From the NCBI GenBank assembly GCA_964442135.1, contig CAYTYN010000020.1:1-25719 (forward strand): 25,719 bases of DNA. The letters run 5' to 3'. The DNA comes from Avanaerovorax sp964442135. GTDB lineage: Bacteria > Bacillota > Clostridia > Peptostreptococcales > Anaerovoracaceae. Positions 1 to 7,241 of the stretch are shown one piece after another. The position numbers and the translations under genes are program-made. Numbering within the stretch: the stretch's first letter is position 1; each line of letters starts with the position of its first letter. The notes under the pieces are model-generated. The model was not told where the DNA came from. It was given only the letters and a program-made list of their open reading frames with translations, and searched no databases.

Positions 1-87
1 AAACTTCCGAAACTAAAACCAACACTTTTCGGCTCGCCGGACAGCAAGCTCTCCGTGCCGCCCCTCTGCGACCCGCTGCGTCCCTTC

Positions 88-1422
88 CTAGAATATTCCC
101 TGGGACAGCATGGCGTCAGCCACTTTCTCAAAGCCGGCTATATTGGCGCCCATGACATAGTCTCTTTCGTTGCCGTAGCGCTTTGCCGCATCGGCCATCT
201 TATGGGTTATGTCGGTCATTATGGCCTGCAAGGTCGAGTCAACTCGCTCGAAGGACCACCGTACCCTGCTGGAGTTTTGTGACATTTCAAGGGCAGATGT
301 GGCTACGCCGCCGGCGTTGGCCGCTTTTCCGGGTGCGAAGATCACATTGTTGTCCTGGAAACATCTGACCGCTTCAAAGGTAGTCGGCATGTTCGCTCCC
401 TCGCATACGGCGATAACACCGTTTTCGGTAAGAGTTTGGGCGGCTTCCAGTCCCAGCTCATTTTGAGTGGCGCACGGAAGAGCCAGATCGCATTTTACGG
501 ACCAAACTCCGGTACCTTCCGTATATACGGCGTCCGGTCTGTACTTGACATACTCGGTGAGCCGTTTCCGTTCGGCTTCCTTTATTCTCTTGAGAACCTC
601 AACGGAAACTCCGTCAGGATCGTATATCCATCCGTTGGAATCAGAGCAGGTAAGCACCTTTACACCGAATTGGGCAGCCTTTTCTATGGCGTAAATTGCC
701 ACGTTGCCTGAGCCGGACACTGCGGCAGTCTTGCCGGCAATATCAATTCCGTTTATCTTGAGCAATTCTTTTGTCAGATATACGAGTCCGTAACCTGTGG
801 CCTCAGTTCGAGCCTCGGAGCCGCTGTAGCTCAGTTTTTTTCCGGTTATCACGCCCTCATACACACCGCGTATCCTCTTGTACTGGCCGAACAGATATGC
901 GATTTCCCTCTGGCCGACTCCGATATCTCCTGCGGGGATATCAGTATCCGCTCCTATATACTTGCACAGCTCGGTCATGAAGCTCTGACAAAAGGCCATG
1001 ATCTCTCTGTCTGATTTTCCCTTAGGATCAAAATCAGAACCTCCCTTGGCGGCGCCTATGGACAGTCCGGTAAGGCTGTTCTTGAATATCTGTTCAAATG
1101 CTAAAAACTTAATTATTCCAAGATTAACCGACGGGTGAAAACGTAATCCGCCTTTGTATGGCCCGATGGCGCTGCTGAACTGAACTCGGTAACCGGTATT
1201 TACACGAGCCTGACCTGTATCGTCAATCCACGCTACGCGAAATTTCAATTGCCGCTCCGGCGACACCAGCCTTTCCAGCAAAGCCTCCCGCCTGTAGATA
1301 TGTTCCTTCTCGTCAACTACAGGGCGCAACGAGTCGAGGACTTCTCTTACAGCTTGGTGAAATTCCGGTTCTGAAGGGTTTTTCGCTATTACGGATTCGA
1401 GTATCTGATCTACATACGACAT
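88..1422 (-). CDS. gdhA: Glutamate dehydrogenase, probably NADP-specific
   Basis: Cytoplasmic enzyme that interconverts glutamate with 2-oxoglutarate plus ammonia, either assimilating ammonia or feeding glutamate into fermentation. The 444-residue protein has the usual length of the hexameric bacterial family. Seen: substrate-binding segment GPYKGGLRFHPSVN (about 87-100), catalytic-lysine region AAKGGSDFDPKGKSD (124-138), the PAGDIGVG loop (163-170), Rossmann SGSGNVA (236-242) and APGKAANAGGV near 363-373. An SDSNG segment at 260-264, after the second Rossmann strand, resembles NADP-type enzymes (E. coli SDSSG), so NADP preference is inferred. An upstream in-frame ATG at 1449 exists, but the ATG at 1422 follows AAAGGAGGAAGG at good spacing and was chosen. 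The residues before the catalytic lysine read GAAKGG where GGGKGG or GGAKGG is usual, a mild change. It is divergent from the macro-domain gene and monocistronic as far as visible; no U-rich terminator is seen in bases 1-87. Confidence 0.96.
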   Translation of the reverse strand: MSYVDQILESVIAKNPSEPEFHQAVREVLDSLRPVVDEKEHIYRREALLERLVSPERQLKFRVAWIDDTGQARVNTGYRVQFSSAIGPYKGGLRFHPSVNLGIIKFLAFEQIFKNSLTGLSIGAAKGGSDFDPKGKSDREIMAFCQSFMTELCKYIGADTDIPAGDIGVGQREIAYLFGQYKRIRGVYEGVITGKKLSYSGSEARTEATGYGLVYLTKELLKINGIDIAGKTAAVSGSGNVAIYAIEKAAQFGVKVLTCSDSNGWIYDPDGVSVEVLKRIKEAERKRLTEYVKYRPDAVYTEGTGVWSVKCDLALPCATQNELGLEAAQTLTENGVIAVCEGANMPTTFEAVRCFQDNNVIFAPGKAANAGGVATSALEMSQNSSRVRWSFERVDSTLQAIMTDITHKMADAAKRYGNERDYVMGANIAGFEKVADAMLSQGIF

Positions 1423-1601
1423 ATAAGACCTTCCTCCTTTTCTTTGCATAATGAATGGGTCTAAAGGAATACGTTTAATAGTTTAACATTTTACTCTATT
1501 ATCTGCTCAAAAAGTTAAGAATTTTGCGAGTATTATGGTATATACGTATTTCTTTTCCATATCCGGAAGATGATTGTGGAAAACAACTATAAAACTCTGT
1601 C

Positions 1602-1631
1602 TTTCCATTTTGTCGGCCGGCATGGTAGAAT
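1602..1631 (+). promoter_or_regulatory. Candidate sigma-70-type promoter with extended -10 for the macro-domain operon
   Basis: TTTCCA (1602-1607) is followed after 18 bases by TAGAAT (1626-1631), with a TG one base before the -10 (extended -10). Transcription would begin near 1638, a few bases before the GGGAGG ribosome binding site at 1644. Match is moderate and was found by eye. The rest of the 1423-1655 divergent gap is AT-rich; I could not place a convincing promoter for glutamate dehydrogenase. Confidence 0.4.
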
Positions 1632-1655
1632 AGACGAGGATGAGGGAGGTACAAA

Positions 1656-2210
1656 ATGGACGGCACAGGAAACAGAACGAAAGAGAATAAAAGTCTATGG
1701 GACGTAATACAAGCTGACATCACCACACTTAAGTGTGATTGCATAGTTAACGCGGCTCAAAACGATCTTTTGGGTGGCGGCGGAGTAGACGGCGCAATCC
1801 ATCGCGCAGCGGGAGCGGAGCTTCTCAAGGAGTGTAAAACTATGGGCGGCTGCAAAACCGGCGAAGCAAAAATCACGGGAGGCTACAACCTGCCGGCCAA
1901 ATGGGTCATCCATACTGTAGGGCCGATCTATTCCGGTAAGCCTGAGGATCCTACCCTTTTGGGGAATTGCTACCGAAATTCACTGGAGCTTGCAAAATTA
2001 CACCACATCCGCAGCATTGCATTTCCCGGAATTTCTACAGGTGTCTACGGATATCCTCAGGAGGAAGCTGCCAAAGTGGCCATGACCACTGTGAAAAATT
2101 GGATGGATGAAAATAGAGACTATACGATGAAGGTGATATTCTGCTGCTTCAGCCGGCGGGCTTATGACATTTACCGGAGCCTTGACGTGGGACTATGCGG
2201 CGGCAGATAA
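1656..2210 (+). CDS. Macro-domain protein, O-acetyl-ADP-ribose deacetylase / ADP-ribosyl hydrolase family (YmdB/MacroD type)
   Basis: Macro domains bind ADP-ribose; the YmdB/MacroD branch removes the acetyl group from O-acetyl-ADP-ribose (the sirtuin by-product) or ADP-ribose from acidic side chains. The 184 residues are one macro domain with about 15 extra N-terminal residues. Seen: QADIT (19-23), IVNAA (30-34), LLGGGGVDGAIHRAAG (38-53) with the conserved Asp45, ITGGYNLPAKWVIHTVGP (about 73-90) and the phosphate loop GISTGVYGYP (about 129-138). Aligned by eye to E. coli YmdB (NAAN, Asn25 and Asp35), the Asn is Gln35 here, followed by Asn36. GGGAGG before the ATG supports the start. The nitroreductase begins 27 bases downstream, so both are probably co-transcribed. 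Family assignment is firm; activity is uncertain given the substitution. Confidence 0.93.
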   Translation: MDGTGNRTKENKSLWDVIQADITTLKCDCIVNAAQNDLLGGGGVDGAIHRAAGAELLKECKTMGGCKTGEAKITGGYNLPAKWVIHTVGPIYSGKPEDPTLLGNCYRNSLELAKLHHIRSIAFPGISTGVYGYPQEEAAKVAMTTVKNWMDENRDYTMKVIFCCFSRRAYDIYRSLDVGLCGGR

Positions 2211-2237
2211 GGAAAGAGAGCCGGAGGGTGAATCGAA

Positions 2238-3023
2238 ATGATAAAAGTTAACAGGGATGTTTGCAGCGAATGTATGACGTGTGTCGCGGTCTGTCCTTTT
2301 ACGGTACTGGAGAAATCCGATGAAGGTATAAGGATGGTGGAAGGAAAAAGGTGCATGGCGTGCATGCACTGCGGAGCGGCGTGTCCTGCGGGGGCCATTA
2401 CTTATAACGGAGGGTCATCCGTTTTACCGGACGAACTGCCGGCGGTAAGCGGTACCTTTCACAAAGAGCTTAAAAAGCACATTCTGACCAGAAGGTCTTA
2501 CAGGCATTTCAGCGAGGAACGGGTGCCGAGAGCCATCATAGAGGAAGCGCTGGAATTGGCTTCATGGGCGCCCAGCGCAAAAAACCAGCATCCGACCAAG
2601 TGGTTGATAATAGAGCGTCAGGATATCATGGACAGGATAATGACGTTAATTCTTGAATACGTCAGAGAGAGCGGTAATTCTCCTGAGATAGCATCGGAAA
2701 TGGATAGGGGAAATAACGTGGTGATGGGAACGGCAAAGACGTTGCTGATGGCCTATGCTAACGACAGAGCCATATCGCCGGAGACCGATACGGCCATAGC
2801 CATGACGACGGCTGAGCTTTATCTACAGTCAAAGGGCATAGGGACATGCTGGGCCGGATACCTTAAAAGACTGTCCAATACCATACCTGCCATAAGGGAG
2901 TCGGTGGTGAAGATACCTTCAGGCTTCAGCTTTTACGGAGCCTTCATGGTGGGGTATCCGAAGGACGAGAAATATATCCATATACCTCAGAGAGTTAAGC
3001 GAGCCGATATAAAGTGGATATGA
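2238..3023 (+). CDS. Nitroreductase family protein with N-terminal 2x[4Fe-4S] ferredoxin domain
   Basis: A fusion of a bacterial ferredoxin domain with an FMN-dependent nitroreductase domain, probably an oxidoreductase that takes electrons through its own iron-sulfur clusters; the natural substrate of this family is generally unknown. Seen: two CxxCxxCxxxC-P cluster motifs (Cys 9, 12, 15, 19 and Cys 39, 42, 45, 49), then a nitroreductase fold from about residue 80 with RRSYRHF (85-91) and APSAKNQHPT (111-120) as FMN-contact motifs, and the KGIGTCWAGY segment (199-208). Length (261) is usual for this clostridial fusion. GGAGGGTG precedes the ATG. It follows the macro-domain gene closely. An ATGA overlap at the stop starts only an 18-codon frame, taken as noise. 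Confidence 0.93.
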   Translation: MIKVNRDVCSECMTCVAVCPFTVLEKSDEGIRMVEGKRCMACMHCGAACPAGAITYNGGSSVLPDELPAVSGTFHKELKKHILTRRSYRHFSEERVPRAIIEEALELASWAPSAKNQHPTKWLIIERQDIMDRIMTLILEYVRESGNSPEIASEMDRGNNVVMGTAKTLLMAYANDRAISPETDTAIAMTTAELYLQSKGIGTCWAGYLKRLSNTIPAIRESVVKIPSGFSFYGAFMVGYPKDEKYIHIPQRVKRADIKWI

Positions 3024-3194
3024 TTTTGGCGGTATCCGGAGCGGCAGGCTTCACCGGTTACAGCAAAGAAAAGTAATTAAAGGATTGCCGCCGTTTTGAC
3101 GGAGGTATAATTCGTGATAGTTGCCTCGGGAGGCTGTAAGGCCATACTCTCGGGGTATTTTTCCGTATAGGAGATTAGAGACGAAAAGGGCGGG

Positions 3195-3251
3195 AATAAA
3201 ATGGAATTTTATGGACTTAATTGGTAAAACCGTTTTTAAGTCCATTTTATT
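3195..3251. repeat. Bulged inverted repeat, AT-rich
   Basis: The right arm TTAAGTCCATTTTATT (3236-3251) is complementary to AATAAAATGG (3195-3204) joined to ACTTAA (3215-3220). The ten bases between, AATTTTATGG, are a near copy of the left arm AATAAAATGG, so the left side looks like a 10-base imperfect tandem duplication. This gives either a 16-bp stem with a 10-base bulge or two alternative 10-bp stems sharing the right arm. The loop contains GGTAAAACC. Function is unknown: a relict element, terminator or leader structure are all possible. Confidence 0.6.
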
Positions 3252-3394
3252 TATACCTGATTTGCCGGAAAACCGGGAAAATTCACGGCCAAAATCCGGC
3301 AGGCCGGAGGGTTGGGAAAGACTGAAATTTCAGCAAGATAAAGCGTTTCAGGCTAATCGGAATTCGGGAGTTGGTTATACTAACTTCCGCACTG

Positions 3395-3410
3395 TGGTAT
3401 GGTTATTGCG
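3395..3410 (+). promoter_or_regulatory. Candidate sigma-54 (-24/-12) promoter for the peptide ABC transporter operon
   Basis: TGGTAT-GGTTA-TTGCG has GG (3396-3397) and GC (3408-3409) separated by exactly 10 bases, as sigma-54 promoters require. Against the family consensus TGGCAC-N5-TTGCA, the -12 half TTGC is perfect and the -24 half matches T, G, G and A. Transcription would start near 3421, leaving a leader of about 150 bases. A sigma-54 activator is encoded at 13055-15136. The match is by eye, and chance occurrence cannot be excluded. Confidence 0.4.
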
Positions 3411-3440
3411 GGGTTATAGGTCGTGAGGTGACCCAAGAGC

Positions 3441-3489
3441 CTGCTTTCATCGATGGACTGTGATGGACTGTTTTCATCGATGAAAGCAG
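3441..3489. repeat. Perfect 15-bp inverted repeat made of two TTTCATCGATG palindromes
   Basis: CTGCTTTCATCGATG (3441-3455) and its exact reverse complement CATCGATGAAAGCAG (3475-3489) flank 19 bases. Each arm carries the core TTTCATCGATG. The right copy is a full 14-bp palindrome TTTCATCGATGAAA (3472-3485); the left copy has GGA in place of GAA at its end. The decamer GATGGACTGT is directly repeated (3452-3461 and 3462-3471). It lies about 85 bases before the binding-protein ATG. It could be a paired operator or an RNA hairpin in the leader; no T-run follows, so it is not a standard terminator. Confidence 0.75.
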
Positions 3490-3573
3490 AACGATGTTTA
3501 TGATTTTGATCCGAGGGAAGCGGAACGATTATCCGTTTCAGAGGGTAATGGATCAAAGCGGAAGGAGGACAGT

Positions 3574-5190
3574 ATGAAGAAGTTGTTAGCATGCTTTATG
3601 TGTGCTGTTATGCTCTTAACCTGCTTAGCCGGTTGCAGCAGTGACAGCGACGGTAGTAGCGACAGCAGTGGCGTGAAGAGAATTGTTTACGCCAACGGTT
3701 CGCAGCCGGATTCTCTGGAATACGTTGATGGAAGCCGATTCCTAAAGTACAGCACTATTAAATACAACATTTTCACAGGGCTTACTCGAGTTGGAGAGGA
3801 TGGTACTATTGAGATGGGGTGGGCTGATGAATACACCGTCAGCGACGACGGTCTGGTATGGACCTTCCATATTCGCGACGATGCGAAATTCTCAGATGGT
3901 ACCGATATGGACGCCACAGACTGGGAAGAAACGATGAAATGGTACTGCGCACCGGAGACTATGGCACAGGCGACGAGCTTGCAGGAGTATGTGCTCAATA
4001 TGACAGAGTACCTCTCAGGGGAATGCGAGTGGGAAGACGTCGGCTATAAGGCTATCGACGAGCAGACTCTTGAAATCACCCTTAAAAATCCGTGCACGTA
4101 TTTTCTCGATGTAGTGTGCACCTTTGTGGCTCTGCCTATGCACATAATTAACGAGAATGAGGATTGGACGAAGACGGCTGAAACTTACGTTGGAAACGGA
4201 CCTTTCCGCATGGTAGAGCTGAACGATCAGGTTAATCTGGTAATGGAGAAGAATCCATATTACTATGATGCCGATTCGGTAAATATTGATGAGGTAGAAA
4301 TAGTATTCTTAGATGAGCCTGCAGTAGAGCTGGCAGCATATCAGAACGGGGAAATCGATATCTCTGATGACCCTAATGCCGAAGCCCTGGCCACCTATGC
4401 GGACAGCGACGAGCTGGTTGTCGTAGAAAAGATTGGCGTAAATTATCTGACCGTCAATACTGAAGCAATAACCGATAAGCTTGTGCGCCAGGCCCTAGCG
4501 TATGCCATAGACAGAGAAACTCTGGTGTCTGTACTGGGATCCGTGAACCTGCCGGCGACTGGATGGGTTCCTTACGGTCTCCATTGGGCGGAAGAGCAGT
4601 ATCGCGATGTGGCCGGAGCCATGTTAGGATATGATAGCGACAGAGCCGCAGAGCTGCTGGAGGAGGCGGGATATCCCGGCGGAGAGGGACTTCCGGTATA
4701 CACCTACATCTGCCAGAACACCGAAGAGGCTCTTAACATAGCACAGGCTCTCCAGTCCATGTGGTCAGAAGTAGGAATTCAAGTAGAAATCGTATCCTAC
4801 GAGTCGTCCACATATTGGGATGTGTTCGATACAGACGATTGGGACATAGGCCATACCGGATGGACAGGAGATTTCGATGATCCGACCACCATCCTGTTCC
4901 TGTGGGAGCAGAACGAGCAGGTAGACACTGACGGTACCCTTATGGACGCTCGTTGGACTGGCGAGGCGGCGGAGGAGTTTGATGCGCTGATGCAGACGAA
5001 CTACGTGATAACAGACTCTGAAACCAGAATGGAGAATTTCGTAGCGGCTGAAGAGATCCTCGCCGAAGAGTTTCCTTCCATTCCTCTCATGTTCTATACC
5101 GACGCCATGCTGGTAAATCCGAGAGTTCAAGGCATAGTGAAGAATTATCAAGGACACGTATACTTCCAGTATGCGGACATTGTCGAGTGA
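3574..5190 (+). CDS. Peptide ABC transporter substrate-binding lipoprotein (family 5, OppA/DppA-type)
   Basis: Extracellular lipid-anchored receptor that captures oligopeptides or related solutes and delivers them to the permease encoded next. Seen: a lipoprotein signal peptide (MKKLL, hydrophobic core, lipobox LAGC with Cys21 as the lipid-attachment residue), a Ser/Asp-rich linker (22-33), then an SBP family 5 body over the remainder. Typical blocks are DGLVWTFHIRDDAKFSDGT (about 91-109) and GNGPFRM (about 207-213). Also seen is a VRQALAYAIDRETLV-like segment near 300-320, the usual hinge-region signature. Length 538 is normal. GGAAGGAGG precedes the ATG. It is the first gene of the five-gene ABC operon; a strong hairpin follows it, which may raise its expression over the membrane subunits. 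The ligand cannot be deduced; the adjacent peptidases favour peptides. Confidence 0.95.
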   Translation: MKKLLACFMCAVMLLTCLAGCSSDSDGSSDSSGVKRIVYANGSQPDSLEYVDGSRFLKYSTIKYNIFTGLTRVGEDGTIEMGWADEYTVSDDGLVWTFHIRDDAKFSDGTDMDATDWEETMKWYCAPETMAQATSLQEYVLNMTEYLSGECEWEDVGYKAIDEQTLEITLKNPCTYFLDVVCTFVALPMHIINENEDWTKTAETYVGNGPFRMVELNDQVNLVMEKNPYYYDADSVNIDEVEIVFLDEPAVELAAYQNGEIDISDDPNAEALATYADSDELVVVEKIGVNYLTVNTEAITDKLVRQALAYAIDRETLVSVLGSVNLPATGWVPYGLHWAEEQYRDVAGAMLGYDSDRAAELLEEAGYPGGEGLPVYTYICQNTEEALNIAQALQSMWSEVGIQVEIVSYESSTYWDVFDTDDWDIGHTGWTGDFDDPTTILFLWEQNEQVDTDGTLMDARWTGEAAEEFDALMQTNYVITDSETRMENFVAAEEILAEEFPSIPLMFYTDAMLVNPRVQGIVKNYQGHVYFQYADIVE

Positions 5191-5250
5191 TGGAGTGAAA
5201 TACGGGATCGACGTTTAGGATCATATTCCGTAAGGATTCAGATATGAACC

Positions 5251-5285
5251 ACAACAGAAGTTTACCTACGGTAAGCTTCTGTTGT
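5251..5285 (+). terminator. Intra-operon hairpin between binding protein and permease (attenuator or mRNA-stabilising)
   Basis: ACAACAGAAGTTTACC (5251-5266) pairs with GGTAAGCTTCTGTTGT (5270-5285), a 16-bp stem with one T-G wobble and a 3-base loop. Only three T residues end the right arm and extend just past it, so termination would be partial. Such hairpins between binding-protein and permease genes are known to protect upstream mRNA and reduce downstream expression; that role here is inferred. Confidence 0.65.
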
Positions 5286-5315
5286 TTAAGGGAGTTATGC
5301 GGAAAGGATGCCGAT

Positions 5316-6242
5316 ATGCTAAAATACATAATCAAGCGTATACTTATTGCAGTGGTCTCCATGCTGCTGCTGATCACCATAACCTTTTTTCTCATGCATG
5401 CTATTCCGGGAAGTCCGTTCAGAACCAGCGATCAGAAAAACCTGAATCCGCAGGTGCTGGAAGCCATAGAGGAATACTACGGCCTGAATCTTCCTGTGCA
5501 TGAGCAGTACATAGACTACATGACGGACCTTCTTAAAGGGGATATGGGCGTATCCATGAAGAAGACCAATTACACTGTAAATGAACTTATTGCCACCAGC
5601 TTTCCCGCGTCTGCCAAGGTTGGAATGGCGGCAATCGTCGTTTCACTTCTCGTAGGCATCCCATTGGGCGTTGTATCTGCCCTTAAGAGGGGAAGTATAG
5701 CTGACATGGCGGCCATGACCCTTGCTACCATAGGTATTTCCATACCTACCTTTGTAATAGCAATGATCCTGATGTACTTTTTCTGTATGGAGTTTGCCAT
5801 CCTGCCTGCCTATGGGTGGGGTAAGCTTATAAATTATATTCTGCCTGTAACCTGTCTTTGTCTGGCGCCTATAGCCAATATAACCCGACTGACCCGGTCT
5901 TCCATGATGGAGGTGGTCCAGCAGGATTACATCAGGACGGCCAGAGCGAAAGGACTGCCCGAGTTTACCGTAATAGGAAAGCACGCTATGAGAAACGCTC
6001 TGGTGCCGGTCGTAACATATTTGGGGCCCTTGGTTGCCGCTCTTACCACAGGCAGCTTTGCCATAGAGAGAATATATATGATACCGGGCATAGGAAGATA
6101 CTTCGTAAATTCCGTAAGCGACAGAGATTACACCATGATAATGGGAGTGACCATTTTCTTCGGCGCCTTCATAATGGCGTGTACTCTCCTGGTAGACATA
6201 GCGTACGCATTGATAGATCCTCGTGTCAGGTATGAAGAGTGA
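5316..6242 (+). CDS. Peptide ABC transporter permease, OppB/DppB-type
   Basis: First of two transmembrane subunits forming the import channel. The 308-residue protein has an N-terminal membrane helix (about 8-28), a periplasm-like loop with GSPF (32-35) and YYGLNLPVHEQY (54-65), and further hydrophobic helices near 99-121, 132-153, 172-190, 229-248 and 274-298. The EAA coupling loop is DYIRTARAKGLPEFTVIGKHAM (about 204-225), with ERIYMIPGIGRYF (251-263) after it. The start at 5316 was chosen over an in-frame ATG at 5244 because the family begins with MLKYIIKRIL-like residues, GGAAAGG precedes 5316, and the upstream ATG would lie within the hairpin region. OppC begins 10 bases after the stop. 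Confidence 0.95.
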   Translation: MLKYIIKRILIAVVSMLLLITITFFLMHAIPGSPFRTSDQKNLNPQVLEAIEEYYGLNLPVHEQYIDYMTDLLKGDMGVSMKKTNYTVNELIATSFPASAKVGMAAIVVSLLVGIPLGVVSALKRGSIADMAAMTLATIGISIPTFVIAMILMYFFCMEFAILPAYGWGKLINYILPVTCLCLAPIANITRLTRSSMMEVVQQDYIRTARAKGLPEFTVIGKHAMRNALVPVVTYLGPLVAALTTGSFAIERIYMIPGIGRYFVNSVSDRDYTMIMGVTIFFGAFIMACTLLVDIAYALIDPRVRYEE

Positions 6243-6251
6243 GGTGGGAGC

Positions 6252-7229
6252 ATGAAGAAGAAAAAGACGGAAATGTTCCCGGAAATCCCTGTTCCGGCAT
6301 ATACCATGAAGGACATGGATATACCCGCGGAGCTGTTCGAGCCTCTTCCGGAAGAGGAAAAACTGACAGACGTGATAAACCGCCCCAGCATTTCCTACTG
6401 GAGAAATGCCTATCTCAAGATGAGAAGCGATAAGCTGGCAGTAGCCGGAATCATATTCCTCGTGTTCATGATATTAGTCGCTATCTTTGTACCGATTTTC
6501 AGTCCTTATACCTACGACGGGCAGGATTATTCAGCTATATATCAGTCCCCTAACGCCGAGCATCTTCTGGGGACGGATATGTTCGGACGGGATCTTCTCG
6601 TAAGAATCGCCTACGGCGCCAGGATCAGCCTTACCATCGGCTTTGTAACAGCCATAGTGTCTCTCGTAGTCGGAGTTCTCTTCGGCGGCATATCCGGATT
6701 CTTCGGCGGCAAGGTGGATATGGTGATGATGCGTTTTGTCGACGTATTCGCGGCTGTTCCTTCCCTGCTCTACAGCATACTTCTCATAATGCTTATGGGT
6801 GCGAAGATGACCACCATCCTGATAGCCATATGTATAACGTACTGGTTGAGTCCGGCAAGGCAGACGAGAGGTCAGATACTATCCATAAAGAATCAGGACT
6901 TCGCCATGGCTGCCCGGGTAATAGGGGAAAGCCGGTTCCAGATTTTGCTCCGGCACCTTATCCCTAACAGCATGGGACCTATAATCGTAACAGTGACGCT
7001 CCTGATACCGTCCGCTATATTCGACGAAGCGGTTCTAAGCTTTATCGGAATAGGAATTTCCGTTCCGGTGGCAAGCTGGGGAACCTTGGCCAACGACGGT
7101 ATGGCGACTATGGGAATGTACCCTTATCTGATGATATTTCCGGCCCTTGCTATCAGCTTGACCATGTTCGCCCTTAACTTTATAGGCGACGGGCTTAGAG
7201 ACGCTTTAGATCCGCGGTTGAAGAAATAA
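6252..7229 (+). CDS. Peptide ABC transporter permease, OppC/DppC-type
   Basis: Second transmembrane subunit, pairing with the OppB-type protein. The 325 residues start with a charged cytoplasmic segment of about 60 residues (longer than in many DppC proteins), then a membrane helix (about 63-83). The family motif LLGTDMFGRDLLVRIAYGAR (105-124) follows, and further helices are at about 127-148, 172-195, 240-258 and 292-312. The EAA loop is near 216-238 (DFAMAARVIGESRFQILLRHL), and the C-terminal GDGLRDALDPR (312-322) is the classical ending. GGTGGGAG precedes the ATG; the gap to OppB is 9 bases, consistent with translational coupling. Confidence 0.95.
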   Translation: MKKKKTEMFPEIPVPAYTMKDMDIPAELFEPLPEEEKLTDVINRPSISYWRNAYLKMRSDKLAVAGIIFLVFMILVAIFVPIFSPYTYDGQDYSAIYQSPNAEHLLGTDMFGRDLLVRIAYGARISLTIGFVTAIVSLVVGVLFGGISGFFGGKVDMVMMRFVDVFAAVPSLLYSILLIMLMGAKMTTILIAICITYWLSPARQTRGQILSIKNQDFAMAARVIGESRFQILLRHLIPNSMGPIIVTVTLLIPSAIFDEAVLSFIGIGISVPVASWGTLANDGMATMGMYPYLMIFPALAISLTMFALNFIGDGLRDALDPRLKK

Positions 7230-7241
7230 GAGGTAGGAATT

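Larger units (their letters stand above)
3024..3573. other. 550-base intergenic region rich in inverted repeats, upstream of the peptide transporter operon
   Basis: No protein of recognisable family is encoded on either strand. The region holds a bulged inverted repeat (3195-3251), a short dyad AGTTGGT-TAT-ACTAACT with one mismatch (3369-3385), a sigma-54-like -24/-12 sequence (3395-3410) and a perfect 15-bp inverted repeat built on TTTCATCGATG (3441-3489). It ends with the GGAAGGAGG ribosome binding site of the binding-protein gene. A GTG-initiated 18-codon frame with GGAGG upstream (3114-3170) is possible but unsupported. A long regulated leader or promoter region is the simplest reading. 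Confidence 0.7.

Noticed and set aside
3020..3076. 18-codon frame starting in an ATGA overlap with the nitroreductase stop, encoding a GAAGFTG-like motif as if the start of a Rossmann protein
   Set aside because: The frame stops at once and no continuation of such a protein is visible in any frame downstream; probably chance.
3144..3162. Small hairpin ATACTC-TCG-GGGTAT followed by TTTT as a terminator of the nitroreductase gene
   Set aside because: Only six pairs including a wobble, and about 120 bases beyond the stop; too weak to call.
3114..3170. GTG-started 18-codon frame with GGAGG upstream, a possible leader peptide
   Set aside because: Too short for coding evidence, no regulatory codon run (such as repeated Leu or His), and no clear promoter at proper spacing; TATAAT at 3106 lacks a good -35.
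3121..3426. 101-codon open frame in the intergenic region
   Set aside because: Needs a TTG start with no good ribosome binding site; Arg/Pro/Gly-rich translation with no family resemblance, and it runs through the inverted repeat.
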